From Bradyrhizobium algeriense (GTDB lineage Bacteria; Pseudomonadota; Alphaproteobacteria; Rhizobiales; Xanthobacteraceae), in NCBI RefSeq assembly GCF_003062295.1, contig NZ_PYCN01000016.1, forward strand, positions 1-64,000: a DNA stretch of 64,000 bases, written 5' to 3'. Position numbers and translations under genes: made by a program. Below, piece after piece: positions 8,273-16,234 of this stretch. Numbering within the stretch: position 1 is the stretch's first letter; each line of letters begins with the position of its first letter. The notes beneath the pieces are model-generated. The model was not told the origin of the DNA. It ran no database searches and saw nothing but the letters and a program-made list of their open reading frames with translations.

Positions 8273-8329
8273 CAGGCCGGGGACACGTGTGATCCCGGCC
8301 TGTGGAAATTTTTCCAGGCCGGTTTTTTT
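8273..8329 (+). terminator. Attenuator after the SAM-II riboswitch
   Basis: Three related segments can pair in two ways. Segment A (8273-8281, CAGGCCGGG) pairs with B (8294-8302, CCCGGCCTG). B also pairs with C (8316-8322, AGGCCGG), and C is followed directly by seven T residues. The B:C hairpin is therefore an intrinsic terminator and A:B a likely antiterminator. This suggests riboswitch control by transcription attenuation (inference from pairing). Confidence 0.75.
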
Positions 8330-8365
8330 GTGACCATTTTCAAGGATGGTCACGGCGGAGGTCAC

Positions 8366-9559
8366 ATGTCTGAGACTGGTTCTACCAAGCGCTATCGTCC
8401 CGAAACCCGCCTTGTCCATGGCGGCACGCTGCGCTCGCAATTCGGCGAGACGTCGGAGGCGTTGTTCCTCACCCAAGGCTACGTCTACGACAGCGCGGAG
8501 CAATGCGAGGCCCGATTCAAGGGCCAGGAGCCCGGCTTTATCTATTCGCGCTATTCCAATCCGACGATTGAGATGTTCGAGCGCCGCATGATCGAGCTCG
8601 AGGGCGCGGAAGCCGCGCGCTCGACCGCGACCGGCATGGCCGCGGTAACGACCGCGATCCTCGCACCGCTCCGGGCCGGCGACCACGTGGTCGCTTCGAA
8701 AGCCCTGTTCGGCTCGTGCCTTTACGTGGTGCAGGACCTCTTGCCGCGCTACGGCATCGAGACGACGCTGGTCGACGGCCTTGATCTCGACCAGTGGCAG
8801 CGCGCATTGCGGCCGAACACCAAGTCCTTCTTCCTGGAGAGCCCGACCAATCCGACGCTCGACGTGCTCGACATCCCGGCGATTGCAGAGATTGCGCACA
8901 GTGGCGGCGCACGGCTGATCGTCGACAACGTCTTCGCCACGCCGATCTGGCAGAGCCCGCTTTCGCTTGGCGCCGACGTCGTGGTCTACTCCGCGACCAA
9001 GCATATCGACGGCCAGGGCCGCTGCCTGGGCGGCATCATCCTGTCGTCGGAAGCTTTCATCGCCGAGCACATCCACAACTTCATGCGCCAGACCGGGCCA
9101 TCGCTCTCGCCGTTCAACGCCTGGGCCCTGCTCAAGGGCCTGGAGACGCTTGGCGTGCGCGTGCGCGCGCAGACCGAGACGGCAGGCAAGGTCGCCGACG
9201 CGCTCGCGTCGCACCCGAAGATTTCGCGGCTGATCTATCCCGGCCGCGCCGATCACCCGCAGGCCGAGCTGGTGAAGAAGCAGATGCGCGCCGGCTCGAC
9301 CCTGGTCGGCTTCGAGGTCAAGGGCGGCAAGCAGGCCGCGTTCCGCTGCCTCAACGCGCTGCGGATCGCGCGCATCTCCAACAATCTCGGCGACGCCAAG
9401 AGCCTCGTCACCCATCCCGCGACCACGACGCATCAGCGGCTGACGCCGGAGGCGCGCACGGAGCTCGGCATCAGCGAAGGTTTCATTCGTTTCTCGGCCG
9501 GCCTTGAGCATGCCGATGATCTGATCGAGGATTTTGCGGCGGCGCTGGAGAAGGCGTGA
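8366..9559 (+). CDS. metZ: O-succinylhomoserine sulfhydrylase
   Basis: PLP enzyme of the Cys/Met metabolism family that makes homocysteine directly from O-succinylhomoserine and sulfide. The 397-residue protein has the family start ETRLVHGGTLRSQFGETSEA, the tyrosine pair region IYSRYSNPT (60-67) and the PLP lysine in SATKHIDGQGR (Lys212). The ATG at 8366 is preceded by GGCGGAG; a longer frame from 8330 would start inside the terminator. Controlled by the SAM-II riboswitch and attenuator just upstream. Confidence 0.93.
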   Translation: MSETGSTKRYRPETRLVHGGTLRSQFGETSEALFLTQGYVYDSAEQCEARFKGQEPGFIYSRYSNPTIEMFERRMIELEGAEAARSTATGMAAVTTAILAPLRAGDHVVASKALFGSCLYVVQDLLPRYGIETTLVDGLDLDQWQRALRPNTKSFFLESPTNPTLDVLDIPAIAEIAHSGGARLIVDNVFATPIWQSPLSLGADVVVYSATKHIDGQGRCLGGIILSSEAFIAEHIHNFMRQTGPSLSPFNAWALLKGLETLGVRVRAQTETAGKVADALASHPKISRLIYPGRADHPQAELVKKQMRAGSTLVGFEVKGGKQAAFRCLNALRIARISNNLGDAKSLVTHPATTTHQRLTPEARTELGISEGFIRFSAGLEHADDLIEDFAAALEKA

Positions 9560-9569
9560 TCGGACGATG

Positions 9570-9663
9570 GTAGGGTGGGCAAAGCGAAGCGTGCCCACCA
9601 TCTCACAACGCATACGCGGACAGAATGGTGGGCACGGCGCTAACGCGCCTTTGCCCACCCTAC
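9570..9663. repeat. Interspersed palindromic repeat, second GTAGGGTGGGC copy
   Basis: Near-identical to 2210-2302: arms GTAGGGTGGGCAAAGCGAAG and CGCCTTTGCCCACCCTAC, inner arms GTGCCCACCA/TGGTGGGCAC. It lies between the convergent metZ and SGNH genes, where the hairpin could separate the two transcripts. Confidence 0.9.
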
Positions 9664-9673
9664 GAATCTCACC

Positions 9674-10705
9674 TCACATCGGCCGATAAGCCCGCACGTC
9701 CGCGGGCACGTTGACGCCGAGCTTGATCTGGCCGACCGACTTGATGATGTCGTCGCCGAGCAGTTGGGCGAAGCAAGCGTAGCCCCAGTCGCTCATGTGC
9801 AGGCCGTCGGCGATCACGAAGTTCTCGATCGGGATCGCCTGCTTTTCGTGCCAGTCTTTCATGACAGCGAAGCGCGGAAACAGGCCGACCTTGCGAAGCT
9901 CGGCGGTCTTGTTCAGCAGCGTCATCATCTTGCCGGCGCTTTCGGCGTGTTCGTTGACCCGCGGCGAATATTGCGGATCGATCAGCACGACGTCGGCGCC
10001 AACCGCCTGAATGCGCGTAATGCCCTCTTCGACGAGTTTCGCGGTCTCCGCCGGATCGAGGTTGCGCAGCACGGCGTTGGTGCCGACCTGCCAGATCACC
10101 AGATCCGGACGCAGATCGATGACGGCCGTCTGCAGCCGCTTCATCATTTCCGGCGCATCCTCGCCGCCCTTGCCGGCATTGATGACGGAGATATCGGCCG
10201 TCGGATATTGCCGGCGCAATTGCGCGGCGAGCCGGTTGGGATAGTTGAAATCCGGCGAGGTCGCACCAAAACCAGCAGTCGACGACGATCCGAACGCGAC
10301 GATCACCACCGGCTGCCCCGCGACGAGCTTGCTCGCGACGCGCGGCAGCGACCCCATCGATTTGGAGCCGCCCTTCGGCGGCAGGCATGGAACACGGCTG
10401 AAGATGTCGCCGGCCGATTTCGCGACCTCCTTCACCTTGTCGATCGCCTTGCCGGTGATGCCCTTTTGCGCAGCCGGATTGACGGCGGCCGAGGGCGCGG
10501 CCTGCGGCGGGGCGCTTTCAGCCGAAGGCTTTTTTTCAGCCTTGTTGTCAGTTTTGGCGTTATCGGACAGCGCCGCCTGCTGGGCGGTCTGTTGCGGGGC
10601 CGTCTGGGCAAGCAGCGGAAGCACCGAGGCGGGCATCAATAGCGCCAGGCTCGCGGCAAAGACGGTCGGCAATGTCGACAAACAAAAAGGGTAGTAACGA
10701 CTCAT
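9674..10705 (-). CDS. Secreted SGNH/GDSL hydrolase, catalytic residues present
   Basis: A 343-residue exported protein with an N-terminal signal segment, then a low-complexity Ala/Gln/Pro linker (about 35-90), then an SGNH domain. Block I is FGSSSTAGFG, block III is GTNA and block V is DGLH. Together these give the Ser, Gly, Asn and Asp-x-x-His of the family. Such enzymes remove or transfer acyl groups on carbohydrates or lipids. The ATG at 10705 has AGGGAA upstream. It is the third gene of an opgC-led operon, 13 nt after the second SGNH gene, so a role in periplasmic glucan modification is plausible. Confidence 0.8.
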   Translation of the reverse strand: MSRYYPFCLSTLPTVFAASLALLMPASVLPLLAQTAPQQTAQQAALSDNAKTDNKAEKKPSAESAPPQAAPSAAVNPAAQKGITGKAIDKVKEVAKSAGDIFSRVPCLPPKGGSKSMGSLPRVASKLVAGQPVVIVAFGSSSTAGFGATSPDFNYPNRLAAQLRRQYPTADISVINAGKGGEDAPEMMKRLQTAVIDLRPDLVIWQVGTNAVLRNLDPAETAKLVEEGITRIQAVGADVVLIDPQYSPRVNEHAESAGKMMTLLNKTAELRKVGLFPRFAVMKDWHEKQAIPIENFVIADGLHMSDWGYACFAQLLGDDIIKSVGQIKLGVNVPADVRAYRPM

Positions 10706-10718
10706 TAACGCTAGTTCC

Positions 10719-11477
10719 CTAATTCTGCTGCGCCTGATCGAGGCGAGCCGCATCGAGCACAAATTTCGACAGCGCGCGGCCGAGGCAGCCATGAACTCGT
10801 TTGGCCATGTCGGTGCCGTGAAAAGTACTGAACAGGTCGAAATCTCCGGCATCATTCCAGTGACGCATGATGGCAAACCGGTCGAACAGCGGAACATTAA
10901 GCTGCTGCGCCACCACGCGCATATTATCTAGGTATGGCGGCGCAGAAATCATCGTCTCCGTGCGCGGGCTGTATTGCAGATTGATCAGAACCACATCGGC
11001 TCCCGCATTTTGCAGCGCAGCAATCCCGTCCCCGACGGCGCCGCGAAAATCGTCGGGATCGACGGATCGCATAGCATCGACGGTTCCGGTCTGCCAGATG
11101 ACCAAAGTAGGCCTTTTTGCTTCCACCAGCTTAAGAAGGGTGGTGTCCGTCTCCTCGGCGGTTTTCCCGGGCTGTAGTTCTACGGATAGATTGATCGGGA
11201 TCGAGGGCAGCTTCTCCTTCAGCGCGGCCTGCAATTGCGCGGGATAGGCGCTGTCGGCCGATGCGGCGATAGTCGAGGAACGGCTGCCGACCACCAGGAT
11301 GGTCAGCGGCCGGCCGTTCTTGACAGCGTCGGTGACCTTCGGCAGCAGGCTTTCGGTGCTCAGCAGATAGGCCGGCACCTCGCAGGTCTGGGGGACATCC
11401 TCGGCCTGCGCCAAACCGGTAACCGCAAGGCCAGCGAGCAGGGACAGGGCTAGTACGGCGCCAGAACCGGGCCTCAT
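10719..11477 (-). CDS. Secreted SGNH-like protein with altered catalytic blocks
   Basis: A 252-residue exported protein (signal peptide core LALSLLAGLAVTGLAQA). It aligns with the following SGNH gene across its length: VGSRSSTIAASADSAYPAQL matches block I. Block III, however, reads GTVD instead of GTN, and the block V region reads STFH where its neighbour has DGLH. The Asn and Asp of the catalytic set therefore seem lost. It may be a non-catalytic partner (inference). The start overlaps the opgC stop by 4 bp, showing tight coupling. Confidence 0.75.
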   Translation of the reverse strand: MRPGSGAVLALSLLAGLAVTGLAQAEDVPQTCEVPAYLLSTESLLPKVTDAVKNGRPLTILVVGSRSSTIAASADSAYPAQLQAALKEKLPSIPINLSVELQPGKTAEETDTTLLKLVEAKRPTLVIWQTGTVDAMRSVDPDDFRGAVGDGIAALQNAGADVVLINLQYSPRTETMISAPPYLDNMRVVAQQLNVPLFDRFAIMRHWNDAGDFDLFSTFHGTDMAKRVHGCLGRALSKFVLDAARLDQAQQN

Positions 11478-12715
11478 ACGCTCCCTCCAGCCATATCGGC
11501 ATTGCCGCCCGTGCGCTTGGTCCTGGACGCATCTTTGTCGGCCGAATGCTTGTACCACGAAATCACCCAGGCCACGCCCCACATGATGAGGATTCCGGTC
11601 AGGCTGACCAGGGCGTGCATGAATGCACCGCCGGAAACCTCGGCCAGCACGAAATGCCCTGCGAAGGCGAGAAAGATGCCGAGACAGAATATCTCAAGCG
11701 AATGCTGGCCGCACAGGATCAATGGTCGCAGCCAGCGCGATTTCAGGCCCGACCAATCCTTGGGCAGGATGCGCACGGTGAGCGCAGCCAGCGCCAGGAA
11801 ATGGGCAAACCGCAGCACGTCCAGATCCGTCTTGGTGATCGGATACATCCACTGTTCGAGCCGCTTCGGCATCAGGAAGCTGAGCTGCGGGATGTGCCAG
11901 GTCAAGGTGACGAAGAATGCGAACGTGACATAGACAATGCAGATCCACATCGTCACCGGCGACGACAGGATGCGGGACATGCGCGCCGCGCCGCCCAGCG
12001 CGCACCACGCGCCGAACACGAACAGCAACTGCCAGCAGAACGGATTGAAGATCCAGAAGCCGCTCGGATAGGCCGTCAGATACCAGTCGAACTGCCAGGT
12101 CAGCGCATACAGCAGCACCGACAGGCCGAGCGCGACGTCGGCCCGCCACTTCATCAGCCACAGGATAACGGGCAGAAACAGCATCAGCACGATGTAGAGC
12201 GGCAGCACGTCCATATTGACGGGACGGAAGCGCAACAGCAGCGCCTGGATGATAGTGACATCCGGCTGCTTGAGAAAATCCATGATGCCCATTTCCTCGC
12301 TGTAGAGCGGGTTCTCGAAACGGGTGGCGACGTAGGAAATTTCGGCGAGGAAGATCACGAACAGGAACACATGGGCGACGTAGATCTGCCAGACCCGGCG
12401 CATGATGCGCGCGGTGGCCACCACGAAGCCGGCCTGCAGCATCGCGCGGCCGTAGACGAAGGCGGCGGTGTAGCCGGAGATGAAGATGAAGATTTCGGCG
12501 GCGTCGGAAAATCCGTAATTGCGGATGGTGAACCAGGTCAGAATGTTGGTCGGCAGATGGTCGATGAAGATCAGCCACAGCGCCAACCCGCGAAACAGGT
12601 CGAGCCGCAATTCGCGCTCTCCGGCAACGGGCAGCGTGATCGCCGGCGCGGAAGCCACCGCGACCTTGGTATCGCTGATAGGCCTTCCGGCAACTGGATC
12701 GGCAATGGACGACAT
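11474..12715 (-). CDS. opgC: OpgC-family membrane acyltransferase
   Basis: Integral membrane protein of 413 residues with about ten hydrophobic helices. The family start is clear: ELRLDLFRGLALWLIFIDHL, then NYGFSDAAEIFIFISGYTA. OpgC proteins succinylate or otherwise acylate osmoregulated periplasmic glucans at the inner membrane. It is the first gene of an operon with two exported SGNH-type proteins. No opgGH genes are visible here, so the glucan synthase must lie elsewhere if this is its role. Confidence 0.85.
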   Translation of the reverse strand: MSSIADPVAGRPISDTKVAVASAPAITLPVAGERELRLDLFRGLALWLIFIDHLPTNILTWFTIRNYGFSDAAEIFIFISGYTAAFVYGRAMLQAGFVVATARIMRRVWQIYVAHVFLFVIFLAEISYVATRFENPLYSEEMGIMDFLKQPDVTIIQALLLRFRPVNMDVLPLYIVLMLFLPVILWLMKWRADVALGLSVLLYALTWQFDWYLTAYPSGFWIFNPFCWQLLFVFGAWCALGGAARMSRILSSPVTMWICIVYVTFAFFVTLTWHIPQLSFLMPKRLEQWMYPITKTDLDVLRFAHFLALAALTVRILPKDWSGLKSRWLRPLILCGQHSLEIFCLGIFLAFAGHFVLAEVSGGAFMHALVSLTGILIMWGVAWVISWYKHSADKDASRTKRTGGNADMAGGSV

Positions 12716-12947
12716 CTGGCACCGCTAATTGAGCTTTACGCGTGCACTGTCCGGGAAAGATAATATCGGCCCGCAACTTGCACACAAGATACGCAAACAG
12801 ATACGGGGCCGGACCGCGCGCGGTTGCGCTCTAGAACGGAACTATGTTGAAACCGCGATCAAACAACCGGCAAACCCGGCGGGCCGGAGATTGTTCCCCC
12901 GGCATTCTTGGCTATGATACCGAGCAGGATTTCCGAAAGCTTCCCGC

Positions 12948-13340
12948 ATGTACCGCGCCGTCACCCGCCAGATCGAAGTTACCGTCGAGCCGAACTTCCT
13001 CCCCGAGCGCTCGTCGGTCGATCTCGGCCAATATTTCTGGTCCTACACCATCGTCATCACCAATACCGGCGCCGAGACCGTGCAGCTCCGCACCCGGCAC
13101 TGGATCATCACCGACGCCACCGGCCACAAGCAGGAAGTCCGCGGCGAAGGCGTGGTCGGCGAGCAGCCAGTGCTGGCGCCGGGCGAGCGCTTCGAATACA
13201 CGAGCGGCGTGCCGCTGCCGACCGCGTCGGGCTTCATGACCGGGCGCTACCAGATGGTCAGCGAAAGCGGCGAGCGGTTCGAGATCGATGTGCCGACGTT
13301 CTCGCTGGACAGCCCGGACAACAGGCGGGTGTTGAATTAG
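12948..13340 (+). CDS. apaG: ApaG domain protein
   Basis: A 130-residue single-domain protein of the ApaG family (immunoglobulin-like beta sandwich). It has the typical phrases YFWSYTIVITNTG, LRTRHWIITDATG and GEQPVLAPGERFEYTSGVPL, and the glycine-rich GEGVVGEQP. The family is linked to Co/Mg resistance and Ap4A metabolism in enterobacteria, but its biochemical role is unclear. The length matches family members. It is a lone gene, followed by repeats. Confidence 0.92.
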   Translation: MYRAVTRQIEVTVEPNFLPERSSVDLGQYFWSYTIVITNTGAETVQLRTRHWIITDATGHKQEVRGEGVVGEQPVLAPGERFEYTSGVPLPTASGFMTGRYQMVSESGERFEIDVPTFSLDSPDNRRVLN

Positions 13341-13356
13341 GGGCGTTGCGACCTCC

Positions 13357-13440
13357 TTGTAGGATGGGTGGAGCGCAGCGATACCCATCAATGCCGACAC
13401 AGAAGGTGATGGGTTTCACTTCGCTCTACCCATCCTACAA
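13357..13440. repeat. Interspersed palindromic repeat (TTGTAGGATGGGT arms)
   Basis: Arms TTGTAGGATGGGTGGAGCG and CGCTCTACCCATCCTACAA flank inner arms ACCCATCA/TGATGGGT. It has the same design as the copies at 2210 and 9570, but with ATGGGT in place of GTGGGC. Confidence 0.85.
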
Positions 13441-13860
13441 ATGACGCACATTCGCGATCTCGCGACGCATTGCGTCCGAGGTTTGCATCTTCGTTTGCCC
13501 TCTCTGAGAACAGAGGGCGCAGGGAAGACCGGGTGCTTGCTGCACCCGCGGTCTCGCGTGCGATTTGCGCAAACAAAACTGCACACGAGCATACAGGGCA
13601 GCTGGAGCATTCCGGCCTTCCCTGCGCAATGGCTTTACGGCTTACTTCGTGCTCTCCCCGGTGAACGGCTCTTTTGCCACCGTCGCCCGTGAGAGGCGTG
13701 CCTCTCGCGAACTTAACGCCAGCACCGCGGCGTCCGGACCACACGACTTCGCCGTACGCTCAAGCCACACACGTCAGTCGCAGCTCTCGCGTCCATCGCA
13801 TCTCACCGCGCGTTCGTGACGATGGCCAACGCCCCTCATCCGCCGTGAGACAAGCGGAGT
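13441..13860. repeat. Long interspersed repeat-like, non-coding stretch
   Basis: About 420 bp with no convincing gene: short frames on both strands lack ribosome sites and are Cys/Arg/Ser-rich. Phrases such as TCTGAGAACAGAGGGCGCAG and the TGCACCCGCGGTCTCGCG part resemble a repeat I have seen annotated as spurious small proteins in Bradyrhizobium genomes. Only one copy is in this window, so calling it a repeat rests on recognition. From 13861 to 14115 nothing clear is seen except a half-copy of the GGGTGGGCACAGCGCAGCG repeat near 13963. Confidence 0.45.
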
Positions 13861-14115
13861 TATGCCGCTGATTTGGCCTGCGGCGGAAGCGGAATATTTT
13901 TACGCGAATGGCTGGACAGGTTTTGACTGATTTGCCCGACAAGTGAAATTGTCGCGAATTGCAGGGTGGGCACAGCGCAGCGTGGGGGCGAAGCGTTGAG
14001 CATCGACGAGACGTCATCACGCTGGATTGGCAACTATTATGTGCCGGCTCCTGGAACCATTGCACCGCAGGTCTATTGGTTTCCAGACACAACTACCTTT
14101 TTGGAAAGAGACATT

Positions 14116-14427
14116 ATGAAAAATCTCGCGATCTATCTGACCGCCGGTGCAAGTGCCCTTCTCGTGACGGCTGCGTCTGCCGCACCGCTTTCCGCCGATG
14201 TATCAATCGTCCCGGAGAGCAACATTCAAAACATCCGCATGGTTTGCAATGAGGCAGGGCAGTGCTGGCGCGAGCGTGGTGAACGCCGTGTCATTATCCG
14301 TGAGCCCAGTGATTCATACGGATATGCTCCCCGTCGCGAGCGTTATATCGAGCGCCGCGGCTATGAGGAACGTGGCGGCATCGGCATCCGCGCGCCCGGC
14401 GTCAGCGTCGGAATCGGTACCTACTGA
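14116..14427 (+). CDS. Small secreted protein, Arg/Tyr-rich
   Basis: A 103-residue exported protein with a clear signal peptide (about 1-22, ending in ASAAP). The mature part contains RMVCNEAGQCWRERGERRV, with a pair of cysteines seven residues apart, then an Arg/Tyr/Glu-rich region. This pattern resembles small periplasmic hypothetical proteins common in Bradyrhizobium; no function is known. The ATG at 14116 follows GGAAAGAGACATT. A clean terminator follows, which supports a real single-gene transcript. Confidence 0.7.
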   Translation: MKNLAIYLTAGASALLVTAASAAPLSADVSIVPESNIQNIRMVCNEAGQCWRERGERRVIIREPSDSYGYAPRRERYIERRGYEERGGIGIRAPGVSVGIGTY

Positions 14428-14452
14428 GGCAGCCGGCAAAGCCTGACACGAG

Positions 14453-14482
14453 AAAAGCCGCGGAGAAATCCGCGGCTTTTTT
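14453..14482 (+). terminator. Rho-independent terminator
   Basis: AAAAGCCGCGGA-GAAA-TCCGCGGCTTTTTT forms a perfect GC-rich stem followed by six T residues, 25 nt after the stop of the small secreted protein. The A-rich 5' side means it could also work from the opposite strand. Confidence 0.9.
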
Positions 14483-14570
14483 CGGATGCGAACTCAAATG
14501 TTCGCGGCGAACGAGCACCTGCGCCCGGTCTGTCACGTCGTCTCGGCTGGTCACATCAAAAGTGTTCGTT

Positions 14571-14831
14571 TCAAAAATTGGCAGCGACCAGATCGTAAGA
14601 TCCCCGGCTTCCACGGACGTAAACCTTCGCAGCCGCTGCGCATATCACATCGCGGTTGCAATCGAACGCGTTCAGGAAACCGGACTCGTCGGGGCGAGCA
14701 TCTGGTTGAATTCGCCTCAATGCGCCCTCGTCTATGAAGAATGACGCTTCCATCGCGCTGTCGTACCCCCAGAACCGCACGGCTCGCCGGGTCTGGTCAT
14801 ATGAACGACTATGATTTGGAAACTCAATCAT
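14571..14831 (-). CDS. DUF1488 family protein
   Basis: An 86-residue protein recognisable as DUF1488 from FPNHSRSYDQTRRAVRFWGY, FFIDEGALRRIQPDA and the end VRGSRGSYDLVAANF. The family is small, widespread in rhizobia and without a known function. The start at 14831 places the family N-terminus at residue 1; a longer frame to 14945 is Cys/Arg-rich and unlike the family. No strong ribosome site is visible, so the start is less certain than the identity. Confidence 0.75.
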   Translation of the reverse strand: MIEFPNHSRSYDQTRRAVRFWGYDSAMEASFFIDEGALRRIQPDARPDESGFLNAFDCNRDVICAAAAKVYVRGSRGSYDLVAANF

Positions 14832-15226
14832 GAGGTTGGGACCGATCAAACTCTCGCTGGCGAACCACGCGCGGCGCCGGCCTTTGCACGACCTGCATCG
14901 CGGCATGTTCGATGGCCATGCGCTGTCCTGACCGGTGACGCGCACACCGTTGCGACGTGCGGTTGGTCAATGTCGTTGACAAGATTTGGCGTGGCTAAGC
15001 TTCGCGCTGCCGCAAAGGCGATGCTGAAGCAATACGATGGCGCTCTCTTTGAAGTGGCTACTTAGTGTCGCATTACAAGGCTTGTCCGGTCCTGCGCCGA
15101 AAACAAATTACGATTCTTCTCGCTATTCGACAGATGATCACTATATGGTCAATATCATCGCGCGCCCCCTGGCTGTTATCGGTGACTGAGAGCTTTGCGC
15201 TCCCGCCTAAACCCAAAGGCGGTCAT
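14832..15226. other. Intergenic stretch without a clear gene
   Basis: About 395 bp. A 31-codon frame at 14970-15065 (+) ending in MLKQYDGALFEVAT is the only candidate seen, and it has no good ribosome site or family match, so I do not call it a gene. The part before 15227 should hold the promoter of the small membrane protein gene. Confidence 0.4.
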
Positions 15227-15334
15227 ATGTCCAAGCTTCCCACATTCAATCTTCGTGAGTGGCTGGTACCCCCGGTCTTGATGCCGATCTTTCTTGTGCT
15301 GCTGGTCGCCGCTGCGATGGTTATCCAATGGTGA
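15227..15334 (+). CDS. 35-residue single-span membrane protein
   Basis: Short frame starting at 15227 after AAAGGCGG. It has a charged N-terminus and one hydrophobic span (PPVLMPIFLVLLVAAAMVI) ending in QW. Its stop overlaps the start of the next small gene by a few bases, suggesting coupled translation. Conserved mini-proteins of this type occur in Bradyrhizobium (recollection, not tested). No function known. Confidence 0.6.
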   Translation: MSKLPTFNLREWLVPPVLMPIFLVLLVAAAMVIQW

Positions 15335-15543
15335 CTCGGGGTCACGCAGTTTCACGGCAGAAAGAAACCCAATCGCCGCTGGCTCACAATCTGAGCGCCG
15401 GGGCGGTCGCCGCCCTAGACGAGGCTCGCGAGATGCCGCCGGGGGATGAGCGCACCGAGGCGCTTCACAAAGCAATGGCCTTTCGAAATGCCGCGGAGAT
15501 TCACCGGCTTCTTGGCCGCAAGCGCGGTGCACCGGACCTGTGA
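15328..15543 (+). CDS. Small conserved hypothetical protein
   Basis: A 71-residue soluble protein whose ATG lies inside the end of the 35-residue membrane protein gene. The core AALDEAREMPPGDERTEALHK followed by AMAFRNAAEIHRLL is helical, and I recognise it from small rhizobial proteins containing DEARxMPPGxERTEAL. The function is unknown. The overlap and the recognisable core support the call. Confidence 0.6.
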   Translation: MVTRGHAVSRQKETQSPLAHNLSAGAVAALDEAREMPPGDERTEALHKAMAFRNAAEIHRLLGRKRGAPDL

Positions 15544-15704
15544 TGAGCGCGTTGGCGTGAGACCTGCCAAGCGAGTGACACGCAGGAGCAAGCAATCCGC
15601 TCGCATCCGGCGAGCGCATTCCGCTGGCCGCGAGCTTATTCTGTTGGCCGCGACTTTATTGCGTCATTGTTGAGTCGGCGGGGATCATTTGGACAGCGAG
15701 ATGC

Positions 15705-16139
15705 TTGTCCCAGATGAACATCTATCCAAGTCGATCGCCGTTCCCCGCGAGCTCCCTTATGGCGATACTTGATCATCCATGCATTCCAGCCGTCGTTCTC
15801 ATTGTCGAGGACGAGATGATGCTCCGCATGCGCGCGGTCGACATGGTGGAAGACGCAGGATACACGCCACTCGAGGCGCTGGATGCCGCCGAAGCCGTCG
15901 CCATCCTGGAATCCCGATCCGACATCGCGCTGATGTGCACCGATATCCAGATGCCCGGCCAAATGGACGGCGTGGGACTTGCGCACGCCGTGAATGCGCG
16001 CTGGCCGGCGATCAGGATCATCGTGGTATCGGGGCAATTGAACCTGCCGCACCTCGATCTTCCTCCCCGCAGCAGGTTTTTCGGCAAGCCGCTCAATGCC
16101 GCGGAAGTGATAGCCGAAATGCGCGACATGATCGGCTAG
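15705..16139 (+). CDS. CheY-like response regulator receiver domain protein
   Basis: A 144-residue receiver domain without an output domain. It shows the acidic pair in VVLIVEDEMML, the phosphoacceptor Asp in LMCTDIQMPGQMDG, a Thr/Ser position in IIVVSG and the Lys in FFGKPL. The real start may be the internal ATG at 15759, since the first 18 residues lie outside the domain. It lies 95 nt before an HWE kinase and may be its target. Such lone receivers often modulate the kinase or a sigma-factor cascade (known for the group). Confidence 0.8.
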   Translation: MSQMNIYPSRSPFPASSLMAILDHPCIPAVVLIVEDEMMLRMRAVDMVEDAGYTPLEALDAAEAVAILESRSDIALMCTDIQMPGQMDGVGLAHAVNARWPAIRIIVVSGQLNLPHLDLPPRSRFFGKPLNAAEVIAEMRDMIG

Positions 16140-16234
16140 GCCAGAAACGCCACTGCTTTTCACGCCGAATAGGGCCCGAAGCGCGCGATTACGGCAAAAA
16201 TCTAGCCCCCGAAGATCAGTGCGGTACCCAGTTT

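Noticed and set aside
8216..9658. 480-codon open frame opposite metZ
   Set aside because: Antisense shadow running through the riboswitch, terminator and a palindrome; composition is not protein-like.
13441..13860. Several frames of 64-118 codons on both strands
   Set aside because: They fall in a repeat-like stretch, lack ribosome sites and look like the spurious small proteins often called in such repeats.
14970..15065. 31-codon frame ending MLKQYDGALFEVAT
   Set aside because: No ribosome site and no recognised family; too short to support.
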